Positions 34,416 through 43,526 of a DNA stretch of 64,000 nt are shown here, one piece after another. Where the stretch lies: assembly GCA_964424105.1 (NCBI GenBank), contig CAYRHJ010000021.1, positions 55,501-119,500 on the forward strand, in the 5' to 3' direction. Both the position numbers and the translations under genes were made by a program. The notes beneath the pieces were generated by a model that did no database searches, was not told the DNA's origin, and worked only from the letters and a program-made list of their open reading frames with translations. Each line of letters starts with the position of its first letter. Position 1 is the first letter of the stretch. The DNA is from CAYRHJ01 sp964424105. GTDB taxonomy: Bacteria; Planctomycetota; Phycisphaerae; UBA1845.

Positions 34416-35201
34416 ATGGCTGAATGGGTTGAAATTCAAGTGGCGCGAGGCCTAGCCCGTGTCACGTTGTCGCGGCCTGAGCTGCACAACGCGTTCAATG
34501 AAGTCGTGATCGAGAATTTGACGGAAGCGTTTCGTGTGGTGGGCGGTCGCGAGGACGTGCGGGTGGTGGTGTTGGCCGGCGAGGGCAAGTCCTTTTGTGC
34601 CGGGGCGGATGTTCAGTGGATGAAGCGCATGCTGGGCTTTTCGATCAAGGAAAACGAGGCTGACGCATCCACCATGTGCGACATGTTGACGGCGATAAGG
34701 GAGTGTCCCAAGCCGGTGATCGCCCGGGTGCACGGCGCAGCCATCGGTGGAGGCGTGGGATTGACGGCGGCGTGTGACTTGGCTGCGGCCACGGCGAACG
34801 CGACCTTTTGTCTCAGTGAGGTCAAGCTGGGGATCGTGCCGGCGGTGATATCGCCATTCGTTATGGAGAAGATCGGGGCAGGGGCCATGCGACGATATGC
34901 GCTCACCGCGGAGCGGTTTGACGCGGCTGCCGCCCGGCGGATCGGATTGGTCGCGGAGGTTTTTGATTCGGCGGACGAGATGGACGCGTGGATTGAGACA
35001 GTGGCTGGTTGGTTGATGAAGAATGGTCCGGCGGCGATTGCGGTCTGCAAGCGGCTGTTACGGGAAGTGCATGAAGCCGATGGGAACGGTGCGCGAAGAT
35101 TGACGATCAAGACCATCGCCGAGCGCCGAGTTTCAGCGGAGGGCCAGGAAGGGTTGACGGCGTTTTTGGAAAAGCGTGAGCCTCGGTGGGGAGTGTCCTG
35201 A
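34416..35201 (+). CDS. Enoyl-CoA hydratase/isomerase family protein
   Basis: A 261-residue crotonase. The oxyanion-hole segments are VLAGEGKSFCAGADVQWMKR and ARVHGAAIGGGVGLTAACDL. The active-site region FCLSEVKLGIVPAVISPFVM follows, with one of the two usual Glu (SEVKLGI) present. QWMKRML and the C-terminal pattern resemble methylglutaconyl-CoA hydratase (LiuC/AtuE group), but isohexenylglutaconyl or short-chain enoyl-CoA substrates are equally possible. GAGGCGGG lies before the ATG. Confidence 0.88.
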   Translation: MAEWVEIQVARGLARVTLSRPELHNAFNEVVIENLTEAFRVVGGREDVRVVVLAGEGKSFCAGADVQWMKRMLGFSIKENEADASTMCDMLTAIRECPKPVIARVHGAAIGGGVGLTAACDLAAATANATFCLSEVKLGIVPAVISPFVMEKIGAGAMRRYALTAERFDAAAARRIGLVAEVFDSADEMDAWIETVAGWLMKNGPAAIAVCKRLLREVHEADGNGARRLTIKTIAERRVSAEGQEGLTAFLEKREPRWGVS

Positions 35202-35202
35202 A

Positions 35203-35294
35203 TTCGCGAGGAGAGCGGGGTCGGGTTCACGAGGGGAGTAGGGTCGGGTTCGCGAGGAGAGCGGGGTCGGGTTCACGAGGAGAGCGGGGTCGGA
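35203..35294. repeat. Four 23-bp tandem repeats
   Basis: The unit TTCGCGAGGAGAGCGGGGTC-GGG, with variants TTCACGAGG..., repeats four times starting one base after the hydratase stop codon. A partial fifth unit (TTCACGCGC) follows. It is a minisatellite-like array with alternating types (1 and 3 alike; 2 and 4 similar). Confidence 0.9.
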
Positions 35295-35427
35295 TTCACG
35301 CGCAAGACAGGCAGGCCAGTAAGCACGAAGGAAGGGATGCGGGAGAATAGAGATGTACCAAGGAGGTTAGGTACGAAGGAATCGAAGCATGAAGATAGGG
35401 ACGCTCGAGAATCCGCTGTAGGCTCGC

Positions 35428-38331
35428 ATGAAAAACGATACGCAACAGCACGAACCAACCCTGCCGGACAACGAAGCAACTCGTACGCTTGATCGGGCCG
35501 GGTTCAGCGACGGAGACGAAGGTGCTCGCGACGACGGCGAAGGTGCTCGAGATGCCGATTCGGGCCGCGGCGTGGGCGGCCGAAATCCGGAACGGGTGGG
35601 AAATTACGTACTGGGAAGGGAGATCGGCAGCGGCGGGATGGGCACGGTCCATCTTGCGGAACAGTTTGAACCGATCCGCCGGCGAGTGGCGGTCAAACTG
35701 ATCAAATCGGGGATGGACACGCGAGAGGTCATCGCCCGATTCGAGGCTGAGCGGCAGGTGTTGGCGCTCATGGATCATCCGTGTATCGCACGCATCCTTG
35801 ACGCGGGCGTGACGGAAAACGGTCAGCCGTACTTCGCCATGGAGTACGTGGAGGGCGAGTCAATCGTCCAATTCTGCAATCATCGCCGACTCGCCACGCG
35901 GGCGCGTTTGGAATTGTTCAAGCAAGTGTGTCAGGCCGTTCAGCATGCCCACGATCGAGGCGTCATTCATCGGGACCTCAAGCCGTCGAATATCCTTGTG
36001 CGTCTGGAGAGTGGCAAGCCGTTCCCCAAGGTCATCGATTTCGGCATCGCCCGATTGCTCCCCTCGGCTGATAAGATTCAAGCCAAGGTGACGCAGGTGG
36101 GCGAAGTGGTCGGCACGCCTGCCTACATGAGCCCCGAACAATTGAGCGGGCACAAAGATCGCATCAGCGGTCCGACGGACGTCTATTCGCTAGGTGTCGT
36201 CTTGTATGAACTGTTGACCGGTTTGTGTCCTTTCGAGCCGGGCGAGTTGCAGGGGGGTCTGCATGAATTCCGGCGACAGGTCTTGGAAGTGGAGCCCGCA
36301 CCGCCCAGCGCACGGCTGGCCCACTTGAAGGGGGACACCGCGGAGTTCGCCGCGAGGCACGGCACGTCCACCCGATCCTTGTTGCGTGAATTACGCGGCG
36401 ATCTCGATGTCATCGCCCTCAAAGCCATCGCCAAGGATCCGGAACGGCGATACGCCGGACCGGGTGAGTTGGCCGCCGACGTGGACCGTTATCTCGCGGG
36501 TCAGCCGGTTCATGCGAAGCGGCCAACGGTCACGTATCGTTTGCAAAAGTGGATGAAACGACGGCGGTATGCCCTGACTGCGGTCTGCGGAATGGCTGCC
36601 TTAATTGCGCTCGCGGGCTTCTACCGGCATCGCACCATCGAAGCCGATCGTGCCTCGCGCGTGGCAGCGGCCATGATGGTGTTTCACGAAGCCCGGCTTG
36701 AAGCGCATCGCCGACCTGATTTTGCCCTGCAACAGCTTGAAGACCTTGTCCGGAACGACCCGGCGAATCTGAACGCCAAGCTGGAGCGGGCGCTGCTTTT
36801 GGCCCGCGAACATCGGCGTGAGGAAGCCATCGGAGCGGCCCAGACCGTTCTGGACGAACATCCTGAATGTGGTGAGGCCCATTTTCTCCTGTCGCGTTTG
36901 TATCGCACTCAAAATGAAGCGCTGGCGGCTGAGCATCAATTGGCTGGGCGAGGTCGCGTCGGAGCGGGCACGTATTTTGAGGCGTTGAGTTTGGCGCCGG
37001 AAGAAAGCGCTCGAGCCGTGGACCTGTTGAGCGCGATTCTCGATAAGGACGGTATGCATTTTGACGCTCGATTGGAAAGAGCCTGGCGATATTTTGAGCA
37101 GGGCATGTACGAGTCCATGTTGCAGGATGCGGAGATTCTGACGGCCATGAAGCCCATGGCGAGTGTGGCCTGGAATTACAAAGGCTTGGCGCTTGAACAT
37201 TTGCAACGATTGAAACAGGCGGTCGACGCATTCACCAAGGCCATCCAAGAATCACCGGCGGTTCCGGGGATTCAACTCAATCGGGCGTTGGCCTATTTGA
37301 ACCTGGCGAATTACGAGAAAGCGATGGAGGATTGCAATCGAGCAGCCCAAATCGATCCGGATTTCGGCGGCGTGTATGGTGTGCGTTCCATGGTCCATTG
37401 GAAGAGAGGCTCCGTCGACGAGGCTGAGCGGGACGCAGAGCGGAGCCTGAGTTTGGACCCCACCAATGGTTCAGCCATGTTCGTCCGCGGGATGATCCTG
37501 AAATCCCGCGACAGATTCAGTGAAGCCATCGAAGCATTCAATATCGCGATCGCCGATGCCCGGACCGAGCCTGCGCCACTCTTCGTTGAGCGCGGTGATG
37601 CCTATCGCAAGGAAGGGCGACTGAGTGAAGCGATCGACGATTATTCCGCGGCCTTGGCGAAGCGGCCGGATTATCAGAGGGCGTTGGGAAATCGCGGGCT
37701 GGTTTATCAACTGTCCGGGGACTTGGAGGCCTCGTTGGCTGACTTCGATCGACTGCTCGAGCTGGATCGGAATTCTGCCTTCGGGCTTCATTACCGCGCC
37801 CGGGTTCATCGGCTCAGGGGAGAATTTGAACGTGCCATTGAGGACGCGGACCGGGCGGCCACGATTTCGCCCAATCAGCCCGAACACGTCGTAGCCCGCG
37901 GTGTGGCTTATTGGATGGCGGGCCGGTGGACTGAATCGCTGGAAGATTTGGAGTCCGTCGCTGATCAGACGACCAAGGAACATCCGACCATTCCGCTGTG
38001 GACATGGGCGTTGCACAGGCGACGAGGCGAAACGGGCGATCACGAAGCGGCGCGTGAGATTCTAGACTCGTTTGTCGTGAAGGCGACCCCCTTTCAGCAA
38101 CGCCTGGTCGAATTTCTTGGCGGCGGAATTACGGAAGAAAAGCTGTTGGCCGAAGCTTCGACGGAGGACGAACGCCAAAACGCGTGGTTTTTCCTGGGCT
38201 TGCGCGCGTGGGTCAATGGCCAAACCGAGGAGGCGATCAAGTGGTTCGATTTGATTGTGTCACAAGCTCCCTCGAAACTTTATGAATATGAAATAGCGCG
38301 GGCATTGCTTCGAGCGCCCGAAAGAGAATGA
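35428..38331 (+). CDS. Ser/Thr protein kinase with TM helix and C-terminal TPR array
   Basis: 967 residues. A disordered acidic N-terminus (~55) precedes the Hanks-type kinase domain (~57-350): Gly loop GREIGSGGMGTVHLAEQFEP, VAVKLIK, catalytic loop VIHRDLKPSNILV, DFGIA, and APE-equivalent GTPAYMSPEQL. A TM helix lies near residues 383-398 (YALTAVCGMAALIALAGF). Outside, about 15 TPR-like units run to the C-terminus (for example MASVAWNYKGLALEHLQRLK; ALGNRGLVYQLSGDLEASLA). This one-gene receptor architecture is very common in planctomycetes. The TPR part likely senses or binds an extracytoplasmic partner; the FHA protein at 3093 would be a fitting reader of its products. Confidence 0.93.
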   Translation: MKNDTQQHEPTLPDNEATRTLDRAGFSDGDEGARDDGEGARDADSGRGVGGRNPERVGNYVLGREIGSGGMGTVHLAEQFEPIRRRVAVKLIKSGMDTREVIARFEAERQVLALMDHPCIARILDAGVTENGQPYFAMEYVEGESIVQFCNHRRLATRARLELFKQVCQAVQHAHDRGVIHRDLKPSNILVRLESGKPFPKVIDFGIARLLPSADKIQAKVTQVGEVVGTPAYMSPEQLSGHKDRISGPTDVYSLGVVLYELLTGLCPFEPGELQGGLHEFRRQVLEVEPAPPSARLAHLKGDTAEFAARHGTSTRSLLRELRGDLDVIALKAIAKDPERRYAGPGELAADVDRYLAGQPVHAKRPTVTYRLQKWMKRRRYALTAVCGMAALIALAGFYRHRTIEADRASRVAAAMMVFHEARLEAHRRPDFALQQLEDLVRNDPANLNAKLERALLLAREHRREEAIGAAQTVLDEHPECGEAHFLLSRLYRTQNEALAAEHQLAGRGRVGAGTYFEALSLAPEESARAVDLLSAILDKDGMHFDARLERAWRYFEQGMYESMLQDAEILTAMKPMASVAWNYKGLALEHLQRLKQAVDAFTKAIQESPAVPGIQLNRALAYLNLANYEKAMEDCNRAAQIDPDFGGVYGVRSMVHWKRGSVDEAERDAERSLSLDPTNGSAMFVRGMILKSRDRFSEAIEAFNIAIADARTEPAPLFVERGDAYRKEGRLSEAIDDYSAALAKRPDYQRALGNRGLVYQLSGDLEASLADFDRLLELDRNSAFGLHYRARVHRLRGEFERAIEDADRAATISPNQPEHVVARGVAYWMAGRWTESLEDLESVADQTTKEHPTIPLWTWALHRRRGETGDHEAAREILDSFVVKATPFQQRLVEFLGGGITEEKLLAEASTEDERQNAWFFLGLRAWVNGQTEEAIKWFDLIVSQAPSKLYEYEIARALLRAPERE

Positions 38332-38419
38332 GCAAAATCTCGCACACTGCCAGCGCAAGCGGACAGACGTCCTCCGCTCCGGTGTGCCTTTCACGACAAG
38401 ATCTTGGCTCGTCCGCCGG

Positions 38420-38887
38420 TCATTTCGGCCTCCGCCCCACCTCGATTCGACAGGGGAGCCTGTGTCGACCAGTCCTTGGAATCCTATTGGATTTTTCTTC
38501 AGTCATCTCTTTGATTTCAAATTCCCCCAAATCACGTTGACACTCATAGAGCCTGACGAGTCGGCCGTTACGTTTCGTCTTGCATGCTTCTTTCTCGTGA
38601 GCCAGCCACAAGTTTTCGAAGACGGCTGCAACCGTCTGGGAAGTGTCGTCATCGCAGATTTTCATTTCGAATTCCACGAGGTCTGTATCTGAACTGTGCT
38701 TATTCTGGTCGTAGATCTCAATGAAGAGCACAACGGCGTCATCGTCCGATTCTCCGCCCCACTCCAAGGTCGTAGCATCGTCGTCCTGAGACGGACTATG
38801 CGAAGACTGAAAACCTGCCTGTTGGGTTTGAGCGCATGCGCTCGCCAGTAGGAGAAGTGTGCTGGAAACGGCGATTCGTGAATTCAT
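38420..38887 (-). CDS. Small lipoprotein, unknown function
   Basis: 155 residues from MNSRIAVSSTLLLLASACAQ; GGAG lies 6 bases upstream, and LLASAC is a good lipobox. The mature part is acidic (SQDDDATTLEWGGESDDDAV, then VLFIEIYDQNKHSSDTDLVE) and forms a beta-rich domain ending in LYECQRDLGEFEIKEMTEEK. I do not recognise a family. It lies convergent with the kinase gene, whose stop is 90 bases away. Confidence 0.65.
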   Translation of the reverse strand: MNSRIAVSSTLLLLASACAQTQQAGFQSSHSPSQDDDATTLEWGGESDDDAVVLFIEIYDQNKHSSDTDLVEFEMKICDDDTSQTVAAVFENLWLAHEKEACKTKRNGRLVRLYECQRDLGEFEIKEMTEEKSNRIPRTGRHRLPCRIEVGRRPK

Positions 38888-38960
38888 GTCAAGCTCCTCG
38901 CTAACAAGAAATGGTGACCACAATCATTCAAACGACAGACGTTCATTTCGGCATCCGAGA

Positions 38961-39542
38961 TCAGCCGGGCTTCATCGCTTTTTCGATGGCGGCGATGATT
39001 TTTTCGTCTTCGGGCAGCACCGGCGGATCGAACTTGGCGACGACGTTTCCCCTTCCATCGACCACGTATTTTTGAAAATTCCAGCGAACGTCACCGGCGA
39101 ACTCATGCTTCGAGGTTTCGCCCGTCAGGAACTTGTACAAGTCGCACATGTCGTCACCCTTGACGGAAACCTTTGCGAACATGTCGAAGCTGACGTTGTA
39201 GCGGGCCTTGCAACGCTCCTTGATCTCCTCGTTCGTTCCAGGCTCCTGCCCGCCGAAATTATTCGCGGGAAAAGCCAGGATCCGCAGGCCCTTGTCTTTG
39301 TACTTACCGAATAATGACTCCAAACTGGAGTACTGTTTATCGGTAAGCCCTCACTTGCTGGCCACGTTGACTATCAGCAGCACGTGGTCCTTATAGGTGG
39401 ACAGGTCAACCTCTTTTCCGTCGATGGCTTGGACGGTAAAATTGTGAACGGTTTGCGATTCCGCTTTCTTATCGTCGGCCCACGCGGGCGAACCGGCGGC
39501 GAACAAGACCATGGCTCCCAAAATTGCGGTCATGACCCTCAT
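38961..39542 (-). CDS. Exported glutathione peroxidase, probable selenoprotein (UGA = Sec64)
   Basis: Read through a UGA at 39351-39353 this is one 193-residue GPx. From MRVMTAILGAMVLFAAGSPA (AAGGAG 6 bases upstream; signal peptide) it continues VHNFTVQAIDGKEVDLSTYK, HVLLIVNVASK-UGA-GLTDKQYSSLESL, LRILAFPANNFGGQEPGTNE, and VRWNFQKYVVDGRG. In GPx enzymes the residue after NVASK is the peroxidatic Cys or Sec, so UGA is exactly there. Trp and Asn of the catalytic set (RWNF) are kept; the usual Gln of NQFGGQEPG is Asn (NNFGG). A hairpin follows at SECIS distance. A nonsense mutation is the alternative but is unlikely given the exact position and the intact remainder. Confidence 0.87.
39317..39331 (-). 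promoter_or_regulatory. Candidate bacterial SECIS hairpin in the glutathione peroxidase gene
   Basis: In the mRNA the stem ACUCCA / UGGAGU encloses the loop GUU. The stem begins 19 bases after the UGA and the loop 25 bases after it. A perfect short stem at this distance with GU in the apical loop is the hallmark of bacterial SECIS elements recognised by SelB (as in fdhF). It lies within coding sequence, as in other bacteria. Confidence 0.75.
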
Positions 39543-39548
39543 ATTCAT

Positions 39549-40134
39549 CTCCTTGGACTTGCGATTCCGTGGATCGGTGGCGAAAACGTCGCCCTCGGCG
39601 ATGCCCGGAACGTCGATTCGGCTGACCTATTCATCAATTGAAACGCGCTCGCCCGCGTGCCAGCCTCACAAACACCATAGCGGCGGAGGCGACGTCCATC
39701 AATAGAATGTCATGTCTTGACAGTCTTGGTCCCTAGCCGATTTAATCCCCTTGGAATCGCGGAGTGTTCGGCCAAGGCGGTTTTGTTTGTCGAAGGTCAA
39801 GAGTTGGAAAGTTAGAAAGTTAGAAAGTTAGAAAGTTAGAAGGTTGGAAGGTGGAAGGTTGGGAATTCGAACCTCGAACCTTTTAACCTCTTAACCTTGG
39901 ACCTTACCGTCCATGCCGGCAGGGCGATCCTGCCGGGTTCCTCTGTGACCTCTGTGGCTGAATTATGCGGAGCATGGCCACAGAGGCCACAGAGTGCGGT
40001 GAGGGAGGGTTTCACGTGACCTTCGACCCTCGACAACGCTGCTTGTCGTCAAGGGCAGGCGGTCGCGGCTCTGAAAGAAGGCGGTCGCGGCTCAGTAAAT
40101 CGACCAGATCAATAGAGATGATGGGAGGCCTTCG
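39549..40134. repeat. Intergenic region with simple and dispersed repeats
   Basis: About 585 bases without a gene. At 39803-39860 a purine-rich 10-base unit (GTTAGAAAGT) repeats about four times and degrades to GTTGGAAGGT. At 39890-40000 a REP-like stretch contains CCTCTGTGACCTCTGTGGC and its complement GGCCACAGAGGCCACAGAG. At 40048-40096 are two ends of the dispersed repeat, GGCGGTCGCGGCTCTGAAAG and GGCGGTCGCGGCTCAGTAAA, just before the PilM gene. Confidence 0.7.
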
Positions 40135-42189
40135 ATGGCTGGACCGGTCGCAGCTTGGGGCATCGACATCGGCAAGTGTGCATTGAAAGCACTGCGTTTG
40201 CGTCCCGGTGCCGATGGCAAAGTGGAGATCATCGGGCACGAGACCATCGAGCATGCCACCATTTTGTCCAAGGCTGAAGGGAATCGGCAAGCCCTGATCA
40301 ACGAGGCTTTGGAAAAGTTTTTGTCGCGGCACGACATCAGCAAGGACCGTATCGCGGTCGGAGTTCCGGGTCAGCACACGCTGGCCCGTTTCAGCAAACT
40401 GCCGCCGGTCGAACCGAAGAAGATTCCCGACATCGTGCGATATGAGGCCGACCAGCAGATTCCTTTCGACCTCGACGAGGTGATCTGGGACTATCAAACG
40501 TTTCAAGAACCCGATTCGCCGGACATCGAGGTGGGCATCTTTGCGATGAAGCGGGAGTTGGTCCGCGAGCACCTGCTGCCCTTTCAGCAGGCGGGGATCG
40601 AGCCGGTGATCGTGCAGTCCACACCGCTTTCGCTGTACAACGCGATGCGCTTCGAAGGTCGGATTTCCGACGAGGCCGTCGTGCTTTTAGATATCGGGGC
40701 GGACAACACCGACCTGGTCATTTCGACGTCCATTGGATTGTGGTCCCGAACGATACCGCTGGGCGGCAACAAGTTCACCGATGTCCTGGTCAAGTCATTC
40801 AAGCTCTCGTTTTCCAAGGCGGAGAATCTCAAACGCACCGCGGCGACGAGCAAGTATGCCCGCCAAGTCTTCCAGGCGATGAGGCCCGTGTTCGCCGAAC
40901 TGGTTCAGGAGCTTTCCCGTTCACTGGGGTTTTATCGATCGACCCACCGCGATGCGGAATTGAAACGCATCATCGGCATCGGCAATGCGTTTGCGTTGCC
41001 CGGTTTGCAGAAGTATCTGCAACAGAATTTGCAGATGCCCGTCGAGAGGCCGGAGGGATTCAAAAAGGCGGTGCAGCTCGGCGGCGGGGACAAGGTGATC
41101 GCCAAGGAGGACGTTCCCAGTTTCATGGTGGCGTATGGACTGGCGCTTCAGGGAATTTCCTCGCCGAAAGTTCTGCCCGAGGCCGCACCGGTTCAGAGCA
41201 ATCTCTTGCCGCCGGAAATCGTCAAGCTCGTGGTCTGGAAGAAAAAGCGACCCTATTTCGCGGCGGCGGCGGCGTGTTTGGCGCTGGCCGCCGGGACCAT
41301 CTGGTTCCGCCAGTTCAGCGACCGGGGCATGCTTTCGTCGGCGTCGGCTGCGACGGTTTCGAAGATGAATTATCAGCGGGCCAGCGAATTCCTTCAGCGA
41401 GGCCCGACCGTGAGCATGCCGCCGCGACAAGAGGCGTTGACCTGGCTGGAAGTCGCCAAGGCGTTTGAAACCGAAATAAACCAGTATCGCAACAAGGGTT
41501 CCGAGGAGCAGGAGAAGGCTAAGTTGATCGTCGATCTTCAGCGTCGAAAGGCCGTGTGGCCTCGAATCTTGATGGCGGTGCACGAGGCGCTACCGGAAGG
41601 GGAGGGGCCGCTGGCGACCGCAGATTCGGAGGCAAAGTATCGTGCGGCCATCAAGAATGACAAGACCGGAGAATTGCAGCGTCCGCAGCGGCGCGAGATT
41701 TTCATTGAGCGACTTGAGGCTGAGTACTTGAGCAACGTGGATGAGGAAGACTTGCTGGACGTGGAAAGAGGTGATTCGGGTGCGGAAGTGATCAAGCCAT
41801 CGCAAGGCGAGGCCCGTCCGGGTTTCGTCATCCACATGGTTTGCCGTACGCCCAACGCGGGAAAGCTGCGTTTCATCGACGAAACCATTCGCAAGAATCT
41901 GCGCGAACGCGGCCGCCAGCCCGGTCAAGGGTTTTATATCAACCGCGTGGTCTTGACGAAGGCGCGAAGTTTTTTGGACGACGACAAAGACACCAGCAGC
42001 CCGCCGCCCGATCGAGGTCGAGGTCGAGGCCGGGGTAGCACGGAGACGAAGTCCTTGACGCGGACGATGTTCGATCCCGTCACGGCGGAGTCGATGGAAT
42101 CGGATTGGGTGTTTGAGCTGAGCTTCGACGTGGTGTTGGCGGATCTTCCGCAGGTCGATGACCCGACCGCCGACGGCAGTCAGCGTTAG
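40135..42189 (+). CDS. PilM-like actin-fold protein with TM extension
   Basis: 684 residues. Residues ~1-345 match PilM of type IV pili / T2SS GspL-type ATPase fold: AAWGIDIGKCALKALRLRPG, RIAVGVPGQHTLARFSKLPP, IVRYEADQQIPFDLDEVIWD, DEAVVLLDIGADNTDLVIST (phosphate-2-like loop) and AELVQELSRSLGFYRSTH. A TM helix near 375-395 (YFAAAAACLALAAGTIWF) and a ~290-residue extracytoplasmic part with coiled coil follow, so PilM and PilN/O-like functions may be fused. It is the first of six collinear genes to 50794 that parallel the Akkermansia Amuc_1101-1098 order. Confidence 0.85.
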   Translation: MAGPVAAWGIDIGKCALKALRLRPGADGKVEIIGHETIEHATILSKAEGNRQALINEALEKFLSRHDISKDRIAVGVPGQHTLARFSKLPPVEPKKIPDIVRYEADQQIPFDLDEVIWDYQTFQEPDSPDIEVGIFAMKRELVREHLLPFQQAGIEPVIVQSTPLSLYNAMRFEGRISDEAVVLLDIGADNTDLVISTSIGLWSRTIPLGGNKFTDVLVKSFKLSFSKAENLKRTAATSKYARQVFQAMRPVFAELVQELSRSLGFYRSTHRDAELKRIIGIGNAFALPGLQKYLQQNLQMPVERPEGFKKAVQLGGGDKVIAKEDVPSFMVAYGLALQGISSPKVLPEAAPVQSNLLPPEIVKLVVWKKKRPYFAAAAACLALAAGTIWFRQFSDRGMLSSASAATVSKMNYQRASEFLQRGPTVSMPPRQEALTWLEVAKAFETEINQYRNKGSEEQEKAKLIVDLQRRKAVWPRILMAVHEALPEGEGPLATADSEAKYRAAIKNDKTGELQRPQRREIFIERLEAEYLSNVDEEDLLDVERGDSGAEVIKPSQGEARPGFVIHMVCRTPNAGKLRFIDETIRKNLRERGRQPGQGFYINRVVLTKARSFLDDDKDTSSPPPDRGRGRGRGSTETKSLTRTMFDPVTAESMESDWVFELSFDVVLADLPQVDDPTADGSQR

Positions 42190-42241
42190 TCAGCGGCGAT
42201 GCGGCGCAACGGTGAACAAAGGCCCATTGAGATAGAAAACT

Positions 42242-43486
42242 ATGATCGGTTTCCTCAAACGTAATCTGTTCAACATCATTTGCGGCGTGGTGGCGGTGGC
42301 CGCCATCGGTCTCGGTGTGCTGGGTATCACGTCGATGGGCAAGGTCGAGGAAGAGTTGCTTTCCATCGCATCGATTCATGGTCAGTTTTCGGGTCCCACG
42401 AGCCGGCCCGTCAACGATCGCATCATCGAGTCCGAACGCCAGCGCGTGGAGACGATTACCCAGCAGTACGGAGAGCTTATCGCCCGGGCCAAGGCTCTAA
42501 ACACGTACGAACCGCTCAAACCGGGCGAGGGCGAGCGGTTTTTCCCTGAACCATCGAGCAACGGGCGGCGACAATTCCGCGAAGTTTACGACGCTCAGTT
42601 CACGGAATTCATTCAGTTGTTGAAAACGGGAATGCCGCCCACGGAAAGTGACGTACGAACGGCCCAGGAAGCGATTGACGAGGAACGGCGCACCGCCCAA
42701 AGCTTCGGAGACGAGGACGCAGGCGATCGGTCTCGTAAACCCCCGCAAGATGAAGAAAATACCCATCCGTCCGGTTTGATTTCCGAGAAACAGGCTTCCG
42801 AATCTGCGTCCACCCGGGCTGCCATTCAAAGGGCTTTGAACATCTATTGTTATACGAATCCCGAAACCTTCGACCGAAACGCTAGCGTTTTCGAGGGGTT
42901 GTCGCCTCGTGAGGCAGACATGTGGAAGGCTCAAGTTTCACTTTGGGTTCAGCAAGATGTGGTTAGATCGCTTGCTCGCCTTAACGCGGCGGTGGCCAAG
43001 GAGGTCATCGACGCCGGCGGAGAACCGTGGGTGGGTAATTTACCCATCAAGGATATCCTCTCCATACGTGTTTCGGATTACTTGCCCGTCAAAGAAACCA
43101 GCGAGCCGCGAAACCTATCGGGGGATGGCCCGTCCAATCCCCCGGGCGACGGTAACGCGGTTTTTACGCTTAATATGTCTAATGACATGTACGAGGTCGT
43201 GCAATTCTCGCTGAAGATGGTGATTGACGCCCGGCGTCTGCCCCAGATCATCGATGAGATTTGCAAAGATCGATTTCATACGTTGCTCAACGTGGCCTAC
43301 GAGTACGACCGTTCCGCTTTCGAAAACCTGAAAATGGAAGGCAAGGTTTACGGATCCGACCCAGCTATCAAAGTGGTGCTGGATTTTGAGACCATCTTCT
43401 TCGGTGACCTATATCGATGTCAGATGCCCGAGGCGATTCTCAACGCCATCGGCAAGACCTGTGAGCGTGCGGAATCGAATTCATAA
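42242..43486 (+). CDS. Membrane-anchored pilus/T2SS-locus protein (Amuc_1100-like position)
   Basis: 414 residues. One N-terminal TM helix (FNIICGVVAVAAIGLGVLGI, residues ~9-31), then a periplasmic coiled-coil region (SERQRVETITQQYGELIARA) and a ferredoxin-like C-terminal part (MYEVVQFSLKMVIDARRLPQ, IIDEICKDRFHTLLNVAYEY) typical of PilO/GspM-type assembly proteins. Identity is by topology and position between PilM and a second anchored protein; sequence homology to Amuc_1100 is not proven here. It starts 52 bases after the PilM stop. Confidence 0.7.
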   Translation: MIGFLKRNLFNIICGVVAVAAIGLGVLGITSMGKVEEELLSIASIHGQFSGPTSRPVNDRIIESERQRVETITQQYGELIARAKALNTYEPLKPGEGERFFPEPSSNGRRQFREVYDAQFTEFIQLLKTGMPPTESDVRTAQEAIDEERRTAQSFGDEDAGDRSRKPPQDEENTHPSGLISEKQASESASTRAAIQRALNIYCYTNPETFDRNASVFEGLSPREADMWKAQVSLWVQQDVVRSLARLNAAVAKEVIDAGGEPWVGNLPIKDILSIRVSDYLPVKETSEPRNLSGDGPSNPPGDGNAVFTLNMSNDMYEVVQFSLKMVIDARRLPQIIDEICKDRFHTLLNVAYEYDRSAFENLKMEGKVYGSDPAIKVVLDFETIFFGDLYRCQMPEAILNAIGKTCERAESNS

Positions 43487-43526
43487 GGTCCTCGACGGAG
43501 CGGTCCCGTTGGCAATGGGAGTTTGA

